A program made the position numbers and the translations under genes. Positions 17,383-26,288 of a stretch of DNA of 64,000 bases are shown one piece after another. Position 1 is the stretch's first letter, and every line of letters begins with the position of its first letter. The notes below the pieces were generated by a model that worked only from the letters and a program-made list of their open reading frames with translations, was not told the DNA's origin and did no database searches. The stretch is from NCBI RefSeq assembly GCF_033547155.1, contig NZ_CP137892.1, forward strand, positions 4,402,001 to 4,466,000, in the 5' to 3' direction. The stretch comes from Pseudomonas benzenivorans (GTDB lineage: Bacteria; Pseudomonadota; Gammaproteobacteria; Pseudomonadales; Pseudomonadaceae).

Positions 17383-17586
17383 ATGCTCAAGGTCGCGATC
17401 GTCATCCTGCTGCTGGCCACCCTGGTCAGCCTGTTCAGCGGCCTGTTCTTCCTGGTCAAGGACGAGGGGCGCAGTTCGCGCCTGGTCAACGCCCTGACCG
17501 TACGGGTGACGCTCACCGCGCTGACAATCGGCCTGATCGCCTGGGGCTTCTACAGCGGCCAGTTGGGCTCCCAGGTCTCCTGGTAG
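17383..17586 (+). CDS. Twin-transmembrane small protein (DUF2909 type)
   Basis: 67-residue protein with two transmembrane helices (about 3-23 and 38-60) separated by a short charged loop KDEGRSSRL. GGAG lies upstream of the ATG. It matches the DUF2909 'twin transmembrane' family associated with oxidase loci in Pseudomonas. It is the only plus-strand gene inside the minus-strand cox locus: its start is 74 bases from the SURF1 start (divergent), and its stop is five bases from the coxC stop (convergent). Its function is unknown. Confidence 0.8.
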   Translation: MLKVAIVILLLATLVSLFSGLFFLVKDEGRSSRLVNALTVRVTLTALTIGLIAWGFYSGQLGSQVSW

Positions 17587-17591
17587 CCGGT

Positions 17592-18479
17592 TCACAGCAC
17601 ATAGACGAAGGTGAACAGGCCGATCCACACCACGTCGACGAAGTGCCAGTACCAGGCGGCCGCCTCGAAGCCGAAGTGCTGGTCGGGGCTGAAATGCCCG
17701 CGCAGGATGCGCACCAGCATGATCGTCAGCATCAGGGCCCCCAGGGTCACATGGGCACCGTGGAAGCCGGTGAGCATGAAGAAGGTCGCGCCGTAGATGC
17801 CCGAGCCCAGGGTCAGACCCAGCTCGGTGTAGGCATGGATGTACTCCTCGGCCTGGAACACCAGAAAGGCCGCGCCGAGCAGGATGGTCAGCGCCAGCCA
17901 CAGCTTCAGCGGCTTGCGCTGGTTCTTACGCAGGGCGTGGTGGGCGAAGGTCAGGGTGAAGCTGGAGGTGACCAGCAGCACGGTGTTGAGCAGCGGCAGC
18001 TGCCAGGGGCTGATGATGTCGCTGGGCGCGGGATAGAGCTTGGGGTCCGGATTGTTGAGCAGCGGCCAGCTGTACTCGAAACCCGGCCACAGCATGTTGG
18101 CGATGCCCTTGTCGCCCTCGCCGCCTAGCCAGGGCCCGGCGAAGGTGCGCACATAGAACAGCACGCCGAAGAAGGCGGCGAAGAACATCACCTCGGAGAA
18201 GATGAACCAGCTCATGCCCCAGCGGAAGGAGCGGTCCATCTGCGCGCTGTAAAGGCCGGCGCGGCTCTCCTTGATCACGTTGCCGAACCAGCCGAACAGC
18301 ATATAGGCCAGGAACAGACTGCCGATGAAGAAGATCAGCGGGCCGTTGGAGTCCGCTCGCTCGGCCTTGAGGTCGTTGAACCAGGTGCCGACACCATAGA
18401 CGGTGATCAGCAGGCCGAGGGTGGCGATGATCGGCCACTTGCTCTGGGCCGGAACGTAGTACTGCTCGTGACTCGACAT
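17592..18479 (-). CDS. ctaE: Cytochrome c oxidase subunit III
   Basis: 295-residue subunit III with seven transmembrane helices. Landmarks are MSWFIFSEVMFFAAFF, FQAEEYIHA and the C-terminal WYWHFVDVVWIGLFTFVYVL with conserved HFVD. AAGGAG precedes the start. It follows ctaG by 11 bases. In other nomenclature it is coxC or coIII. It stabilises the catalytic core of the aa3 oxidase. Confidence 0.96.
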   Translation of the reverse strand: MSSHEQYYVPAQSKWPIIATLGLLITVYGVGTWFNDLKAERADSNGPLIFFIGSLFLAYMLFGWFGNVIKESRAGLYSAQMDRSFRWGMSWFIFSEVMFFAAFFGVLFYVRTFAGPWLGGEGDKGIANMLWPGFEYSWPLLNNPDPKLYPAPSDIISPWQLPLLNTVLLVTSSFTLTFAHHALRKNQRKPLKLWLALTILLGAAFLVFQAEEYIHAYTELGLTLGSGIYGATFFMLTGFHGAHVTLGALMLTIMLVRILRGHFSPDQHFGFEAAAWYWHFVDVVWIGLFTFVYVL

Positions 18480-18490
18480 TGTTGTGCTCC

Positions 18491-19054
18491 TTATGGAGTC
18501 GCCCGGACAAGGGTCGCCTGGGCGACAGGCGATTTACGCGCAGTGATATCGAACAGGGTGTAGGCCAAAGTCAGGTGCTTGACGTCCTCGGGCAGGTCCC
18601 GATCGACGATGAAACGCACCGGCATCTCGATGCGCTCGCCGGGCTGCAGCACCTGCTGGGTGAAGCAGAAGCACTCGGTCTTGTGGAAATAGGCCGCCGC
18701 CTTGGACGGCGCCACACTGGGTACGGCCTGGGCGGTCATGGGCCGGTCGGTGGGGTTGTGGGCGACGAAGCGCATCTCGTTGCTCGCTCCTGGGTGCACC
18801 GTGATCTCATCGGCCAGCGGGCGGAACTCCCAGGACATGCCGGCGGCGTTGGTGGCAAGGAACTGCAGGCGCACCTGGCGCCGCTCGTCCACCACCTGGG
18901 CGCCCTGGTAGGCGCCGGCGGTCTTGCCGTTGATGCCGAAGGCCTGGCACATGACGTCGTAGATCGGCACCAGGGCGAAGCCGAAGCCGAACATGGCCAG
19001 CACCACCAGCAGCAGGCGCTGGACCAGGCGACGGGTTCCCATGGCTTCGCTCAT
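18491..19054 (-). CDS. ctaG: Cytochrome c oxidase assembly protein CtaG (Cox11 family)
   Basis: 187-residue Cox11-type copper chaperone that supplies CuB of subunit I. One N-terminal helix (about 10-30, ending in VPIYDVMCQAFG) precedes a periplasmic immunoglobulin-like domain. The copper motif CFCF is present in KTECFCFTQQ. It sits between ctaD (10 bases upstream) and ctaE, the usual arrangement. AGGAG lies upstream of the ATG. Confidence 0.95.
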   Translation of the reverse strand: MSEAMGTRRLVQRLLLVVLAMFGFGFALVPIYDVMCQAFGINGKTAGAYQGAQVVDERRQVRLQFLATNAAGMSWEFRPLADEITVHPGASNEMRFVAHNPTDRPMTAQAVPSVAPSKAAAYFHKTECFCFTQQVLQPGERIEMPVRFIVDRDLPEDVKHLTLAYTLFDITARKSPVAQATLVRATP

Positions 19055-19064
19055 GCGCCTGCTC

Positions 19065-20654
19065 CTACTTCACGTCCGGCGGGGTCTGGAAGGTGTGATA
19101 GGGCGCCGGCGACGGCACGCTCCACTCCAGCCCCTCGGCGCCATCCCAGGGCTTGGCCGCCGCCGGTGCGCCGCTTCTGATGCACTTGATGACGATGAAC
19201 AGGAACAGCAACTGGGTCGCGCCGAACATGAAGGCGCCGATCGAGGAGACCATGTTGAAGTTGGCGAACATCATGTTGTAGTCGGGAATGCGCCGCGGCA
19301 TGCCGGCCAGGCCGACGAAGTGCATGGGGAAGAACGCCAGGTTCATGCCGATGAAGCTCATCCAGAAGTGCAGCTTGCCGAGGGTCTCGTCGTACAGGCG
19401 CCCGGTCCACTTGGGCAACCAGTAGTAGACCGAGGCGAAGATGCCGAAGATCGCCCCGGGCACCAGCACGTAGTGGAAGTGCGCCACCACGAAGTAGGTG
19501 TCGTGGTACTGGAAGTCCGCCGGGGCGATGGCCAGCATCAGTCCGGAGAAGCCGCCGATGGTGAAGAGGATGACGAAGGCCACCGAGAACAGCATCGGCG
19601 TCTCGAAGGTCATCGCGCCCTGCCACATGGTGCTGGCCCAGTTGAACACCTTCACCCCCGTGGGCACGGCGATCAGCATGGTGGCGTACATGAAGAACAG
19701 CTCGCCGGTCAGCGGGATGCCCACGGTGAACATGTGGTGGGCCCAGACGATGAACGAGAGGAAGGCGATGGACGCCGTGGCGTAGACCATCGAGGTGTAA
19801 CCGAACAGCGGCTTGCGGGCGAAGGCCGGGATGATCGAGCTGACCGCGCCGAAGGCCGGCAGGATCATGATGTACACCTCCGGATGGCCGAAGAACCAGA
19901 ACACATGCTGGAACAGCACCGGGTCGCCGCCGCCGGCGGCGCTGAAGAAACTGGTGCCGAAGTGCACGTCCATCAGCATCATGGTCACGCAGCCGGCCAG
20001 CACCGGCATCACCGCGATCAGCAGGAAGGCGGTGATCAGCCAGGTCCAGACGAACAGCGGCATCTTCATCAGGGTCATGCCGGGGGCGCGCAGGTTGAGG
20101 ATGGTGGCGACCACGTTGATCGCCCCCATGATCGAGCTGATGCCCATCAGGTGGATGGCGAAGATGAAGTAGGTGACGCTCTCCGGTGCATAGGTGGTGG
20201 ACAGCGGCGCGTAGAAGGTCCAGCCGAAGTTGGGCCCGCCGCCGGCGCTGAACAGGGTGCTGACCAGCAGGCCGAAGGCCGCCGGCAGCAGCCAGAAGCT
20301 GAAGTTGTTCATCCGCGGCAGGGCCATGTCCGGCGCGCCGATCATCAGCGGGATCATCCAGTTGGCCAGGCCGACGAAGGCCGGCATCACCGCGCCGAAG
20401 ACCATGATCAGGCCGTGCATGGTGGTCATCTGGTTGAAGAACTCCGGCTGCACGATCTGCAGGCCCGGCTGGAACAGCTCGGCGCGGATCACCATGGCCA
20501 TGGACCCGCCCAGCAGGAACATGGCGAAGCTGAACCACAGGTACATGGTGCCGATGTCCTTGTGGTTGGTGGTCAGCACCCAGCGCATCAGGCCCTTGGC
20601 CGGGCCGTGGTGGTGGTCATGCGCGGCATGACCCTGGTCGATCACTGCACTCAT
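19065..20654 (-). CDS. ctaD: Cytochrome c oxidase subunit I
   Basis: 529-residue heme-copper oxidase core with twelve transmembrane helices. Active-site landmarks are all present: WFFGHPEVYIMILP (CuB His and the cross-linked Tyr), IVWAHHMFTVG (two more CuB His) and VAHFHYVL (heme a3 and heme a His). GAPDMALPRMNNFSFW carries the D-channel aspartate, so this is an A-type proton pump. The His-rich N-terminus AAHDHHHGPAKG is cytoplasmic. The start at 20654 has GGAG upstream and follows ctaC by four bases; an open frame continues upstream to 20732 but overlaps ctaC. Confidence 0.97.
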   Translation of the reverse strand: MSAVIDQGHAAHDHHHGPAKGLMRWVLTTNHKDIGTMYLWFSFAMFLLGGSMAMVIRAELFQPGLQIVQPEFFNQMTTMHGLIMVFGAVMPAFVGLANWMIPLMIGAPDMALPRMNNFSFWLLPAAFGLLVSTLFSAGGGPNFGWTFYAPLSTTYAPESVTYFIFAIHLMGISSIMGAINVVATILNLRAPGMTLMKMPLFVWTWLITAFLLIAVMPVLAGCVTMMLMDVHFGTSFFSAAGGGDPVLFQHVFWFFGHPEVYIMILPAFGAVSSIIPAFARKPLFGYTSMVYATASIAFLSFIVWAHHMFTVGIPLTGELFFMYATMLIAVPTGVKVFNWASTMWQGAMTFETPMLFSVAFVILFTIGGFSGLMLAIAPADFQYHDTYFVVAHFHYVLVPGAIFGIFASVYYWLPKWTGRLYDETLGKLHFWMSFIGMNLAFFPMHFVGLAGMPRRIPDYNMMFANFNMVSSIGAFMFGATQLLFLFIVIKCIRSGAPAAAKPWDGAEGLEWSVPSPAPYHTFQTPPDVK

Positions 20655-20658
20655 GTCC

Positions 20659-21783
20659 TTACTCCTGAGCCTGCTTGAACGCGACGATGTCCTGCGGGGT
20701 GACCATGTCACCGACCTTGTTGCCCCAGGCATTGCGCTCGTAGGTGATGATGGCGGCGAGATCGACTTCCGACAGTTGCTTGCCGAAGGCGGCCATGGCG
20801 GTGCCCGGCTTGCCGTTGACCACTATGCCGATATGGCCGTCGGCGGGGCCGGTGGCGATGGCCGAGCCCTTGAGGGCCGGGAACATCGGCGGCAGACCCT
20901 CGCCGCTGGCCTGGTGACAGGCCGCGCAACTGGTGGCGTAGGCCTTCTCGCCGCGGGCCATCAGCTCCTCGAGGGTCCACTGCTTGCTGGTCAGCTCCTT
21001 CTCCGCGGCGGCGGCCTGCTGGCGCTCGGCCAGCCAGGCGGCGAAGTCCTCCTTGGACTTGGCCTCGACCACCACCGGCATGAAGCCGTGATCCTTGCCG
21101 CACAACTCGGTGCACTGGCCGCGATAGATGCCGGGCTCGTCGATGCGCGTCCAGGACTCGTTGACGAAGCCGGGGATGGCGTCCTTCTTCACCGCCAGCG
21201 CCGGCACCCACCAGGAGTGGATGACGTCGGCCGAGGTGATGAGGAAGCGCACCTTGCTGCCGACCGGCACCACCAGCGGCTCGTCGACCTCCAGCAGGTA
21301 GTGCGGGCCCTTCGCGGCCTGGTTGTTGATCTGCTCGGCCGGCGTGGTCAGGTTGCTGAAGAACTCCACGTCCTGGCCCAGGTACTTGTAGTGCCATTTC
21401 CACTGGTAGCCGGTGACCTGGACATCCAGCTCGGACTCGCTGCTGTCGTAGATATCGATCAGGGTCTTGGTCGCCGGAATGGCCATCAGCACCAGGATCA
21501 CCAGCGGTACCACGGTCCAGAGAATCTCCACCGTGGTGCTCTCGTGGAAGTGCGCGGGCTTCTGTCCCGCGGCACGGCGGTGCACCAGCATCGACCAGAA
21601 CATGGCGCCGAACACCAGCACGCCGATGACGACGCAGATCCAGAAGATGGTCATGTGCAGATCGAAGACTGAGCGGCTGACCTCGGTGGCACCGGGCGCT
21701 ATGTTCACGCCCCACTCGGCCTGCGCCGAGCCCATCGCCAACCACAGCAGGAGGCCCATCCAGACTCGTGGATGTCGCATCAT
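20659..21783 (-). CDS. ctaC: Cytochrome c oxidase subunit II with fused cytochrome c domain
   Basis: 374-residue subunit II. After a signal peptide (about 1-22) and two transmembrane helices comes the cupredoxin domain with a complete CuA site: His189, Cys224, Glu226, Cys228, His232 and Met235 (CTELCGKDHGFM). A C-terminal class I cytochrome c domain follows, with the heme-binding CAACH at 286-290 and Met300 as candidate sixth ligand. This is the caa3-type architecture, which passes electrons through a tethered heme c. It is first in the cox operon; a sigma70-like promoter lies about 145 bases upstream. Confidence 0.97.
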   Translation of the reverse strand: MMRHPRVWMGLLLWLAMGSAQAEWGVNIAPGATEVSRSVFDLHMTIFWICVVIGVLVFGAMFWSMLVHRRAAGQKPAHFHESTTVEILWTVVPLVILVLMAIPATKTLIDIYDSSESELDVQVTGYQWKWHYKYLGQDVEFFSNLTTPAEQINNQAAKGPHYLLEVDEPLVVPVGSKVRFLITSADVIHSWWVPALAVKKDAIPGFVNESWTRIDEPGIYRGQCTELCGKDHGFMPVVVEAKSKEDFAAWLAERQQAAAAEKELTSKQWTLEELMARGEKAYATSCAACHQASGEGLPPMFPALKGSAIATGPADGHIGIVVNGKPGTAMAAFGKQLSEVDLAAIITYERNAWGNKVGDMVTPQDIVAFKQAQE

Positions 21784-21927
21784 TGCGGGTTCCCCTTATG
21801 GTTCTTGTTATCCCGCCGGCAAAGCCTGCGGCAAAGGGATCGACTGCCATAACTGCTGGCGACCACTGTCGAAACCTCTCCGTGCCGAAGCCCGTCCGGT
21901 TCCATCAGATACAGCCTTTCGGGTTCG

Positions 21928-21955
21928 AGTATAGACGGCGACTTCTAGCTCGCAA
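21928..21955 (-). promoter_or_regulatory. Sigma70-like promoter for the cox operon
   Basis: Read on the minus strand, TTGCGA and TATACT are separated by 16 bases and face ctaC. This would give a leader of roughly 140 bases. The surrounding gap (21784-22138, about 355 bases) holds no other gene that I can support; its right part (about 22045-22080) is AT-rich and probably promotes the divergent plus-strand gene. Confidence 0.55.
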
Positions 21956-22138
21956 CGCGCCGAGGAAAATGTCCGAAGCCTCGTGCTAAACGCCACGGGC
22001 GGCCAATGGCCGGGCGCAATCGGCCCCGAGCGGATATAGCTCGCTCGCATAAGGATTAAAAAATTATGACAATTGCATCTGAGCTGCCGCTTCCGGCCAG
22101 CTAAGGTTCACGTCCATGTCCTCACATCAGGAGCAGTC

Positions 22139-22795
22139 ATGAACACAGCCGCCTTGCGCGACCTGATACAACGCGCCCACCAGCACGAAGCCGCCAGCGG
22201 CCAGCTGGCACGTCAGCTGCAAGCCCAACTCGACCGTCTGCACCCCTCCATTCGCCTGCCGAGCCAGGATGCCCTGGGCGTTCTCACGCGCTTCGTGGCG
22301 GCCTATATCGAGCAGGTGCCGGACGTGCTGGACGCCGCCCAACAGGTGGCCCGCGAAGCCGGTATCGAGGAGCGGATCAAGCCGGTGCTGAAGGTCGCCG
22401 AAGAGTTCTTCCTGCAGCCGCCGGCGCTGATGCAGGGGCACGAGGGCCTCGACGGCCTGCTGGACGAGGCCTACCTGGCCCATCGCCTGGTCGAGGAGGT
22501 CAACGACCGCTATAGCGCCCACCTGGGCCGGCCGCTGATTCCGCTGGATACCACGGTGGCCAACCTGATCGCCCACCAGCTGATCGGCGAGCCCTTCGCC
22601 AACCAGCTGGACGAAGCCGTGCACCATGCCGTGGAGGGCATGCTCGACGCGGACAGTTTCAGCCAGACCTCGGTGCGCGCCTACCGCGAGCGCCTGAGCG
22701 ACCCGCAGACCGAGGCGGCCTGGCAGCGCTGGCCCTGCCTGTCCGGGCAACTGGGCGTCGAGCTGGTGCTGGACCCCTCCCGCGCCGCCAGCTGA
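22139..22795 (+). CDS. Conserved hypothetical protein, 218 aa
   Basis: Soluble, mostly helical 218-residue protein with no signal peptide, membrane segment or cofactor motif that I recognise. AGGAG lies five bases upstream of the ATG at 22139; an in-frame start at 22073 lacks such a site. The gene lies between the cox operon (divergent) and a convergent carbonic anhydrase gene. Its many Ala, Glu and Leu residues fit a helical bundle. The function is unknown. Confidence 0.75.
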   Translation: MNTAALRDLIQRAHQHEAASGQLARQLQAQLDRLHPSIRLPSQDALGVLTRFVAAYIEQVPDVLDAAQQVAREAGIEERIKPVLKVAEEFFLQPPALMQGHEGLDGLLDEAYLAHRLVEEVNDRYSAHLGRPLIPLDTTVANLIAHQLIGEPFANQLDEAVHHAVEGMLDADSFSQTSVRAYRERLSDPQTEAAWQRWPCLSGQLGVELVLDPSRAAS

Positions 22796-22820
22796 CCTCC
22801 GCCAAGCACGCCGCCGCAGT

Positions 22821-23546
22821 TCAGCCCTGGGGGTAACGGGCGCGCGGCGTGGCCATCGGCAGGGGTCCATCGTCGATCGGGCGGAACTCGCCCTGCTCGG
22901 CATCGTAGGCGCGGATCGCGCAGGTCTCGATGTCATAGACCCAGCCGTGAATGAACAGCTGACCGCTGGCCAGCTTGGCCGCCACCGAGGGGTGGGTGGA
23001 CAGGTGGTTGAGCTGGGCCACCACGTTCTCCTCGGTGAGGATGCCGAGGGTCTCATGGCCATCGCAGCCGCAGTTCTCCTCGACCACCCGCAACGCCACC
23101 TCACTGTGGCGCAACCAGGCCTTGACCGTCGGCATGCGCTCCAGACTCTCGGGCGCCAGCACCGCCTTCATCGCGCCACAGTCGGAGTGGCCGCAGACGA
23201 TGATGTGCTGCACGCCCAGCGCCAGCACGGCGTACTCGATGGCGGTGGAAACCCCGCCCAGGAGCTGGCCGTAGGGCGGCACCACGTTGCCGACGTTGCG
23301 GCTGACGAACAGGTCGCCCGGGGCGCTCTGGGTGATCAGCTCGGGAACGATGCGCGAGTCGGCGCAGGTGATGAACATGGCACGCGGGTTCTGCGCGGTG
23401 GCCAGTGCCTTGAACAGCTCCTGCTGCTGCGGAAAGACCTCGTGGCGGAAGCGCTTGAAACCGCCGACTATGGCATTCAGCGCCTCGTCGGCGCTCTCCG
23501 GCGCGGTACGTGCTTTCAAGGGAATGGCGTTGTGCTTGTAGGGCAT
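22821..23546 (-). CDS. Beta-class carbonic anhydrase
   Basis: 241-residue zinc enzyme converting CO2 and bicarbonate. The beta-class zinc ligands and dyad are visible: CADSR (Cys61, Asp63, Arg65) and HSDCGAMK (His and Cys near residues 120-123). It has no signal peptide, so it is cytoplasmic. P. aeruginosa has a comparable enzyme at a nearby locus (psCA1, from memory). A radical SAM gene ends 95 bases upstream on the same strand. Confidence 0.93.
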   Translation of the reverse strand: MPYKHNAIPLKARTAPESADEALNAIVGGFKRFRHEVFPQQQELFKALATAQNPRAMFITCADSRIVPELITQSAPGDLFVSRNVGNVVPPYGQLLGGVSTAIEYAVLALGVQHIIVCGHSDCGAMKAVLAPESLERMPTVKAWLRHSEVALRVVEENCGCDGHETLGILTEENVVAQLNHLSTHPSVAAKLASGQLFIHGWVYDIETCAIRAYDAEQGEFRPIDDGPLPMATPRARYPQG

Positions 23547-23641
23547 TGCAGCTACCTCCTGCGGAAACGGTCGCGCGGTGGCGAAGGTGACAACTATTCA
23601 GTCTGCCATGCGGACAGTCGCCAGCCTCGACGAGTCACAAT

Positions 23642-24700
23642 TTACAGCAATGCCAGCTGACCGCCCGGCGGGCAGAAGCGCGAGCAATCCAGCTCGAAAC
23701 CTTCCCGGCGCTGCAGGCCGAGGCGCTTGCTGGCCACGGCGAAGCGCCGCGCCAGTAATTCGGCGAAGGCCCCCTCGCCACGAAAGCGCGTAACGAAGCG
23801 GCTGTCGTACAGGGCCCCGCCGCGGCTCTGGCGCACCAGGCTGAGGACGTGCTCGGCACGCTGCGGATAATGTGCCAGCAGCCACTCCTCGAACAGCGGC
23901 GCAACCTCCCGCGGCAAGCGCAGGAACATATAGGCGGCGCTCTGCGCCCCAGCGTCCCCGGCAGCCTCGAGCAGACGCTCGAGTTCCATGTCGTTGATCA
24001 TCGGAATCATCGGCGAGCAGAGCACCCCCACCGGAATGCCGTGATCGCGCAGTACGCGGATCGCCCGCAGGCGCGCCGCCGGGGCCGCCGCACGCGGCTC
24101 CATGATGCGTTTGAGTTCGTCGTCCAGGGTGGTCAGGCTGATCATCACCGCCACCAGGCGCTGGCGCGCCAACTCCGCGAGCAGGTCGAGGTCGCGCAGG
24201 ATCAGCGCGCCCTTGGTGACGATGGTCACGGGGTGGCGGTAGTCCAGCAGTACCTGCAGGGTGCGCCGGGTCAGCCGCTGCTGGCGTTCGATCGGCTGGT
24301 AGGGGTCGGTGTTGGAGCCCAGGTTGATCGGCGCGCAGACATAGCCGGGCCGGCTCAGCTGCTGCTCGAGCAACGCCGGCGCGTTGGTCTTGGCGATCAG
24401 CCGGGTCTCGAAGTCGAGGCCCGGCGACAGATCCCAATAGGCGTGACTGGGCCGCGCGTAGCAGTAGATGCAGCCGTGCTCGCAGCCACGGTAGGGGTTG
24501 AGCGAGCGGTCGAACGGCAGGTCCGGCGACTGGTTGCGGGTGATGATGCTCTTGGCGGTTTCCGCGCGCACCTCGGTGGCGCGGCTGGGCGGCACCTCCT
24601 GGAACCAGCCGTCGTCCTCGGCCACCGCGCGGGCCGGCGCGAAGCGGTTGTGCGGATTGCTGGCGGTGCCGCGACCGCGGGGCGGGAGGGATGCAGGCAT
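23642..24700 (-). CDS. Radical SAM protein of the PA0069/SplB-like family
   Basis: 352-residue radical SAM enzyme. The iron-sulfur motif is CEHGCIYCYARP, a Cx3Cx2C arrangement near residue 73-80, preceded by NPYRGCEHG as in spore photoproduct lyase-like proteins. The rest (about 85-300) forms the partial TIM barrel. Its reaction is unknown; relatives are linked to DNA repair only by weak homology and by SOS control. A perfect LexA box sits 17-32 bases upstream of the ATG, strongly suggesting DNA-damage induction. From memory, the P. aeruginosa homologue is in the LexA regulon. GGAG precedes the start. Confidence 0.85.
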   Translation of the reverse strand: MPASLPPRGRGTASNPHNRFAPARAVAEDDGWFQEVPPSRATEVRAETAKSIITRNQSPDLPFDRSLNPYRGCEHGCIYCYARPSHAYWDLSPGLDFETRLIAKTNAPALLEQQLSRPGYVCAPINLGSNTDPYQPIERQQRLTRRTLQVLLDYRHPVTIVTKGALILRDLDLLAELARQRLVAVMISLTTLDDELKRIMEPRAAAPAARLRAIRVLRDHGIPVGVLCSPMIPMINDMELERLLEAAGDAGAQSAAYMFLRLPREVAPLFEEWLLAHYPQRAEHVLSLVRQSRGGALYDSRFVTRFRGEGAFAELLARRFAVASKRLGLQRREGFELDCSRFCPPGGQLALL

Positions 24701-24716
24701 GGCGGGGCTCCATTAA

Positions 24717-24732
24717 CTGTATTTATATACAG
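24717..24732. promoter_or_regulatory. LexA (SOS) box
   Basis: CTGTATTTATATACAG is a perfect CTG-N10-CAG LexA operator with the usual AT-rich centre; the flanks AA and TA extend the match. It lies just upstream of the minus-strand radical SAM gene and would overlap its promoter. No plus-strand gene starts nearby. Confidence 0.85.
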
Positions 24733-24780
24733 TATATGCAGCTTTTCCCGCCACTGTACGCCTTCCGCCGGATGGCGCTC

Positions 24781-25422
24781 TCAATCCTCTGCGGCGCAGC
24801 GCTCCAGCGCGTCGATGTCGGCGGCCATGATGGCGGCGAGGTGACGACCGATCTTTTCCACCGGCCAGTCCCACCAGGCGACCTGCAGCAGGCGCGCGAC
24901 CACCTCGTCGGCGAAACGCCGCTTCAGCGGCGCGGCCGGGTTGCCGCCGACTATGCAGTAGGGCGGCACGTCGCGGGTGACCACCGAGCGCGAGGAGACG
25001 ATGGCGCCGTGGCCGATCTGCACACCCGGCATGATCAGGCTGTCGTAGCCGATCCACACGTCGTGGCCGATCCGCGTGTCGCCCTTGTAGGGGAATTCGT
25101 CCGCCGCCGGCGCGTGGCGCTCCCAGCCACCGCCGAAGATCTGGAAGGGGTAGGTGGAGAAGCCGGAGAGCTTGTGGTTGGCGCCATTCATGATGAACTT
25201 GACCCCGCGGGCCAGGGCGCAGAACTTGCCGATCACCAGACGATCGCCGATGAAGGGGAAGAGGTAGAGCACGTTGCGCTCGAAGTTCTCGGCACCGTCC
25301 GGGTCGTCGTAGTAGCTGTAGTCGCCGATCTCGATCTGCGGGTTGCTCACCACATTCTTGATGAAGCAGACCTGGGGAAACCCGGCCATGGGGAAGGGAT
25401 TACGCGGATCGGGTCCCTGCAT
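24781..25422 (-). CDS. Xenobiotic acyltransferase-type hexapeptide acetyltransferase (CatB/Vat-like)
   Basis: 213-residue left-handed beta-helix acetyltransferase. Repeated hexapeptide segments run through about residues 65-165, the catalytic His is in FIMNGANHKLSG, and the C-terminal WWDWPVEKI matches the chloramphenicol/streptogramin acetyltransferase family. AGGAGG lies six bases upstream of the ATG. The family includes antibiotic-inactivating enzymes, but many chromosomal members have unknown substrates, so resistance should not be assumed. It lies last in a probable prlC-yheV-DUF1835 operon, 62 bases after the DUF1835 gene. Confidence 0.88.
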   Translation of the reverse strand: MQGPDPRNPFPMAGFPQVCFIKNVVSNPQIEIGDYSYYDDPDGAENFERNVLYLFPFIGDRLVIGKFCALARGVKFIMNGANHKLSGFSTYPFQIFGGGWERHAPAADEFPYKGDTRIGHDVWIGYDSLIMPGVQIGHGAIVSSRSVVTRDVPPYCIVGGNPAAPLKRRFADEVVARLLQVAWWDWPVEKIGRHLAAIMAADIDALERCAAED

Positions 25423-25484
25423 GCACAACCTCCTGCTGTTCACTGTCCGGCCACGCCTCGGCCAGCCGTCGCCGGCGTCCCGGG

Positions 25485-26267
25485 TCAGGCGCCATGGCGG
25501 CGCCTGACCCGCAGCTCGCCGGTATCGCTGACATGGGTCCCGCCGGCCAGCTCGAGCAGGCCGCTCGCGGCCAGCTCGCGCACGCGCCAGAACAGGAACA
25601 TGTCGGTGGGGAAGAAACCGTCGCAACGGGCCATGACCTCGGCCAGCACGCGCAGCAACGGCTGCCACTGGACCGAGCACCATTGCACCAGACTGGCGTC
25701 GATGGCGTCGTGGTCCTCGCCCTGGAAGGCGCCGTCGCGCCAGCGGCGGATCGGCGCGCTTTCCGCCAGCGTCGCCCGCCACTGAGCGGCCAGCTGCCGC
25801 CGCCGTTGCGGCTCGATCGGTTGCGGTCGATAGAGCGCGGGCAGGTCTGCGGGTTCGACCATGGTCACCGAGCGGCGACTGGCCACGCCGCTGTCGCCCG
25901 TGCCGCAGGACACCTCCCACAAGCCCAGGCCCGTGCCCTCCAGCGCCGCGGCAACCCGCGCCAGCAGCAGCTGCTCGCAAGCGCTGTCGCCGTGCCAGAC
26001 CGTGACCGGACGCTCCTGCTGCGCCAGGGCGGCGAGCCAGCGGGCATCGTCATTCAGGCCGCCGTGAAAATCCGGCACCAGCATGGCCTGGGGCCAGAGC
26101 GCCTGCCAGTAGGCCACGCGGGCGGCGCAGGGGGGCTGCTCGATATCCGCCAGAGGTCCCACCGCCAGGTCGTCGCGCAACACCCGCAGCGCATCGTCGG
26201 CCCGGGCCTGGCCGAGGACCAGGGTGACACCTGGCACCGCCGCATCGCCGCATACCAGGTGCCACAT
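25485..26267 (-). CDS. DUF1835-domain protein
   Basis: 260-residue protein with the DUF1835 signature VLGQARADDALRVLRDD and LAVGPL near the N-terminus (about 17-38), and a C-terminal region resembling the DUF3658 partner domain (from about 180). No signal peptide. GAGGAGG lies just upstream of the ATG. It starts 21 bases after the yheV stop, so it is probably in the same transcript. No biochemical function is known to me. Confidence 0.8.
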   Translation of the reverse strand: MWHLVCGDAAVPGVTLVLGQARADDALRVLRDDLAVGPLADIEQPPCAARVAYWQALWPQAMLVPDFHGGLNDDARWLAALAQQERPVTVWHGDSACEQLLLARVAAALEGTGLGLWEVSCGTGDSGVASRRSVTMVEPADLPALYRPQPIEPQRRRQLAAQWRATLAESAPIRRWRDGAFQGEDHDAIDASLVQWCSVQWQPLLRVLAEVMARCDGFFPTDMFLFWRVRELAASGLLELAGGTHVSDTGELRVRRRHGA

Positions 26268-26288
26268 GCTCCCTCCTCGGCCTACGCC

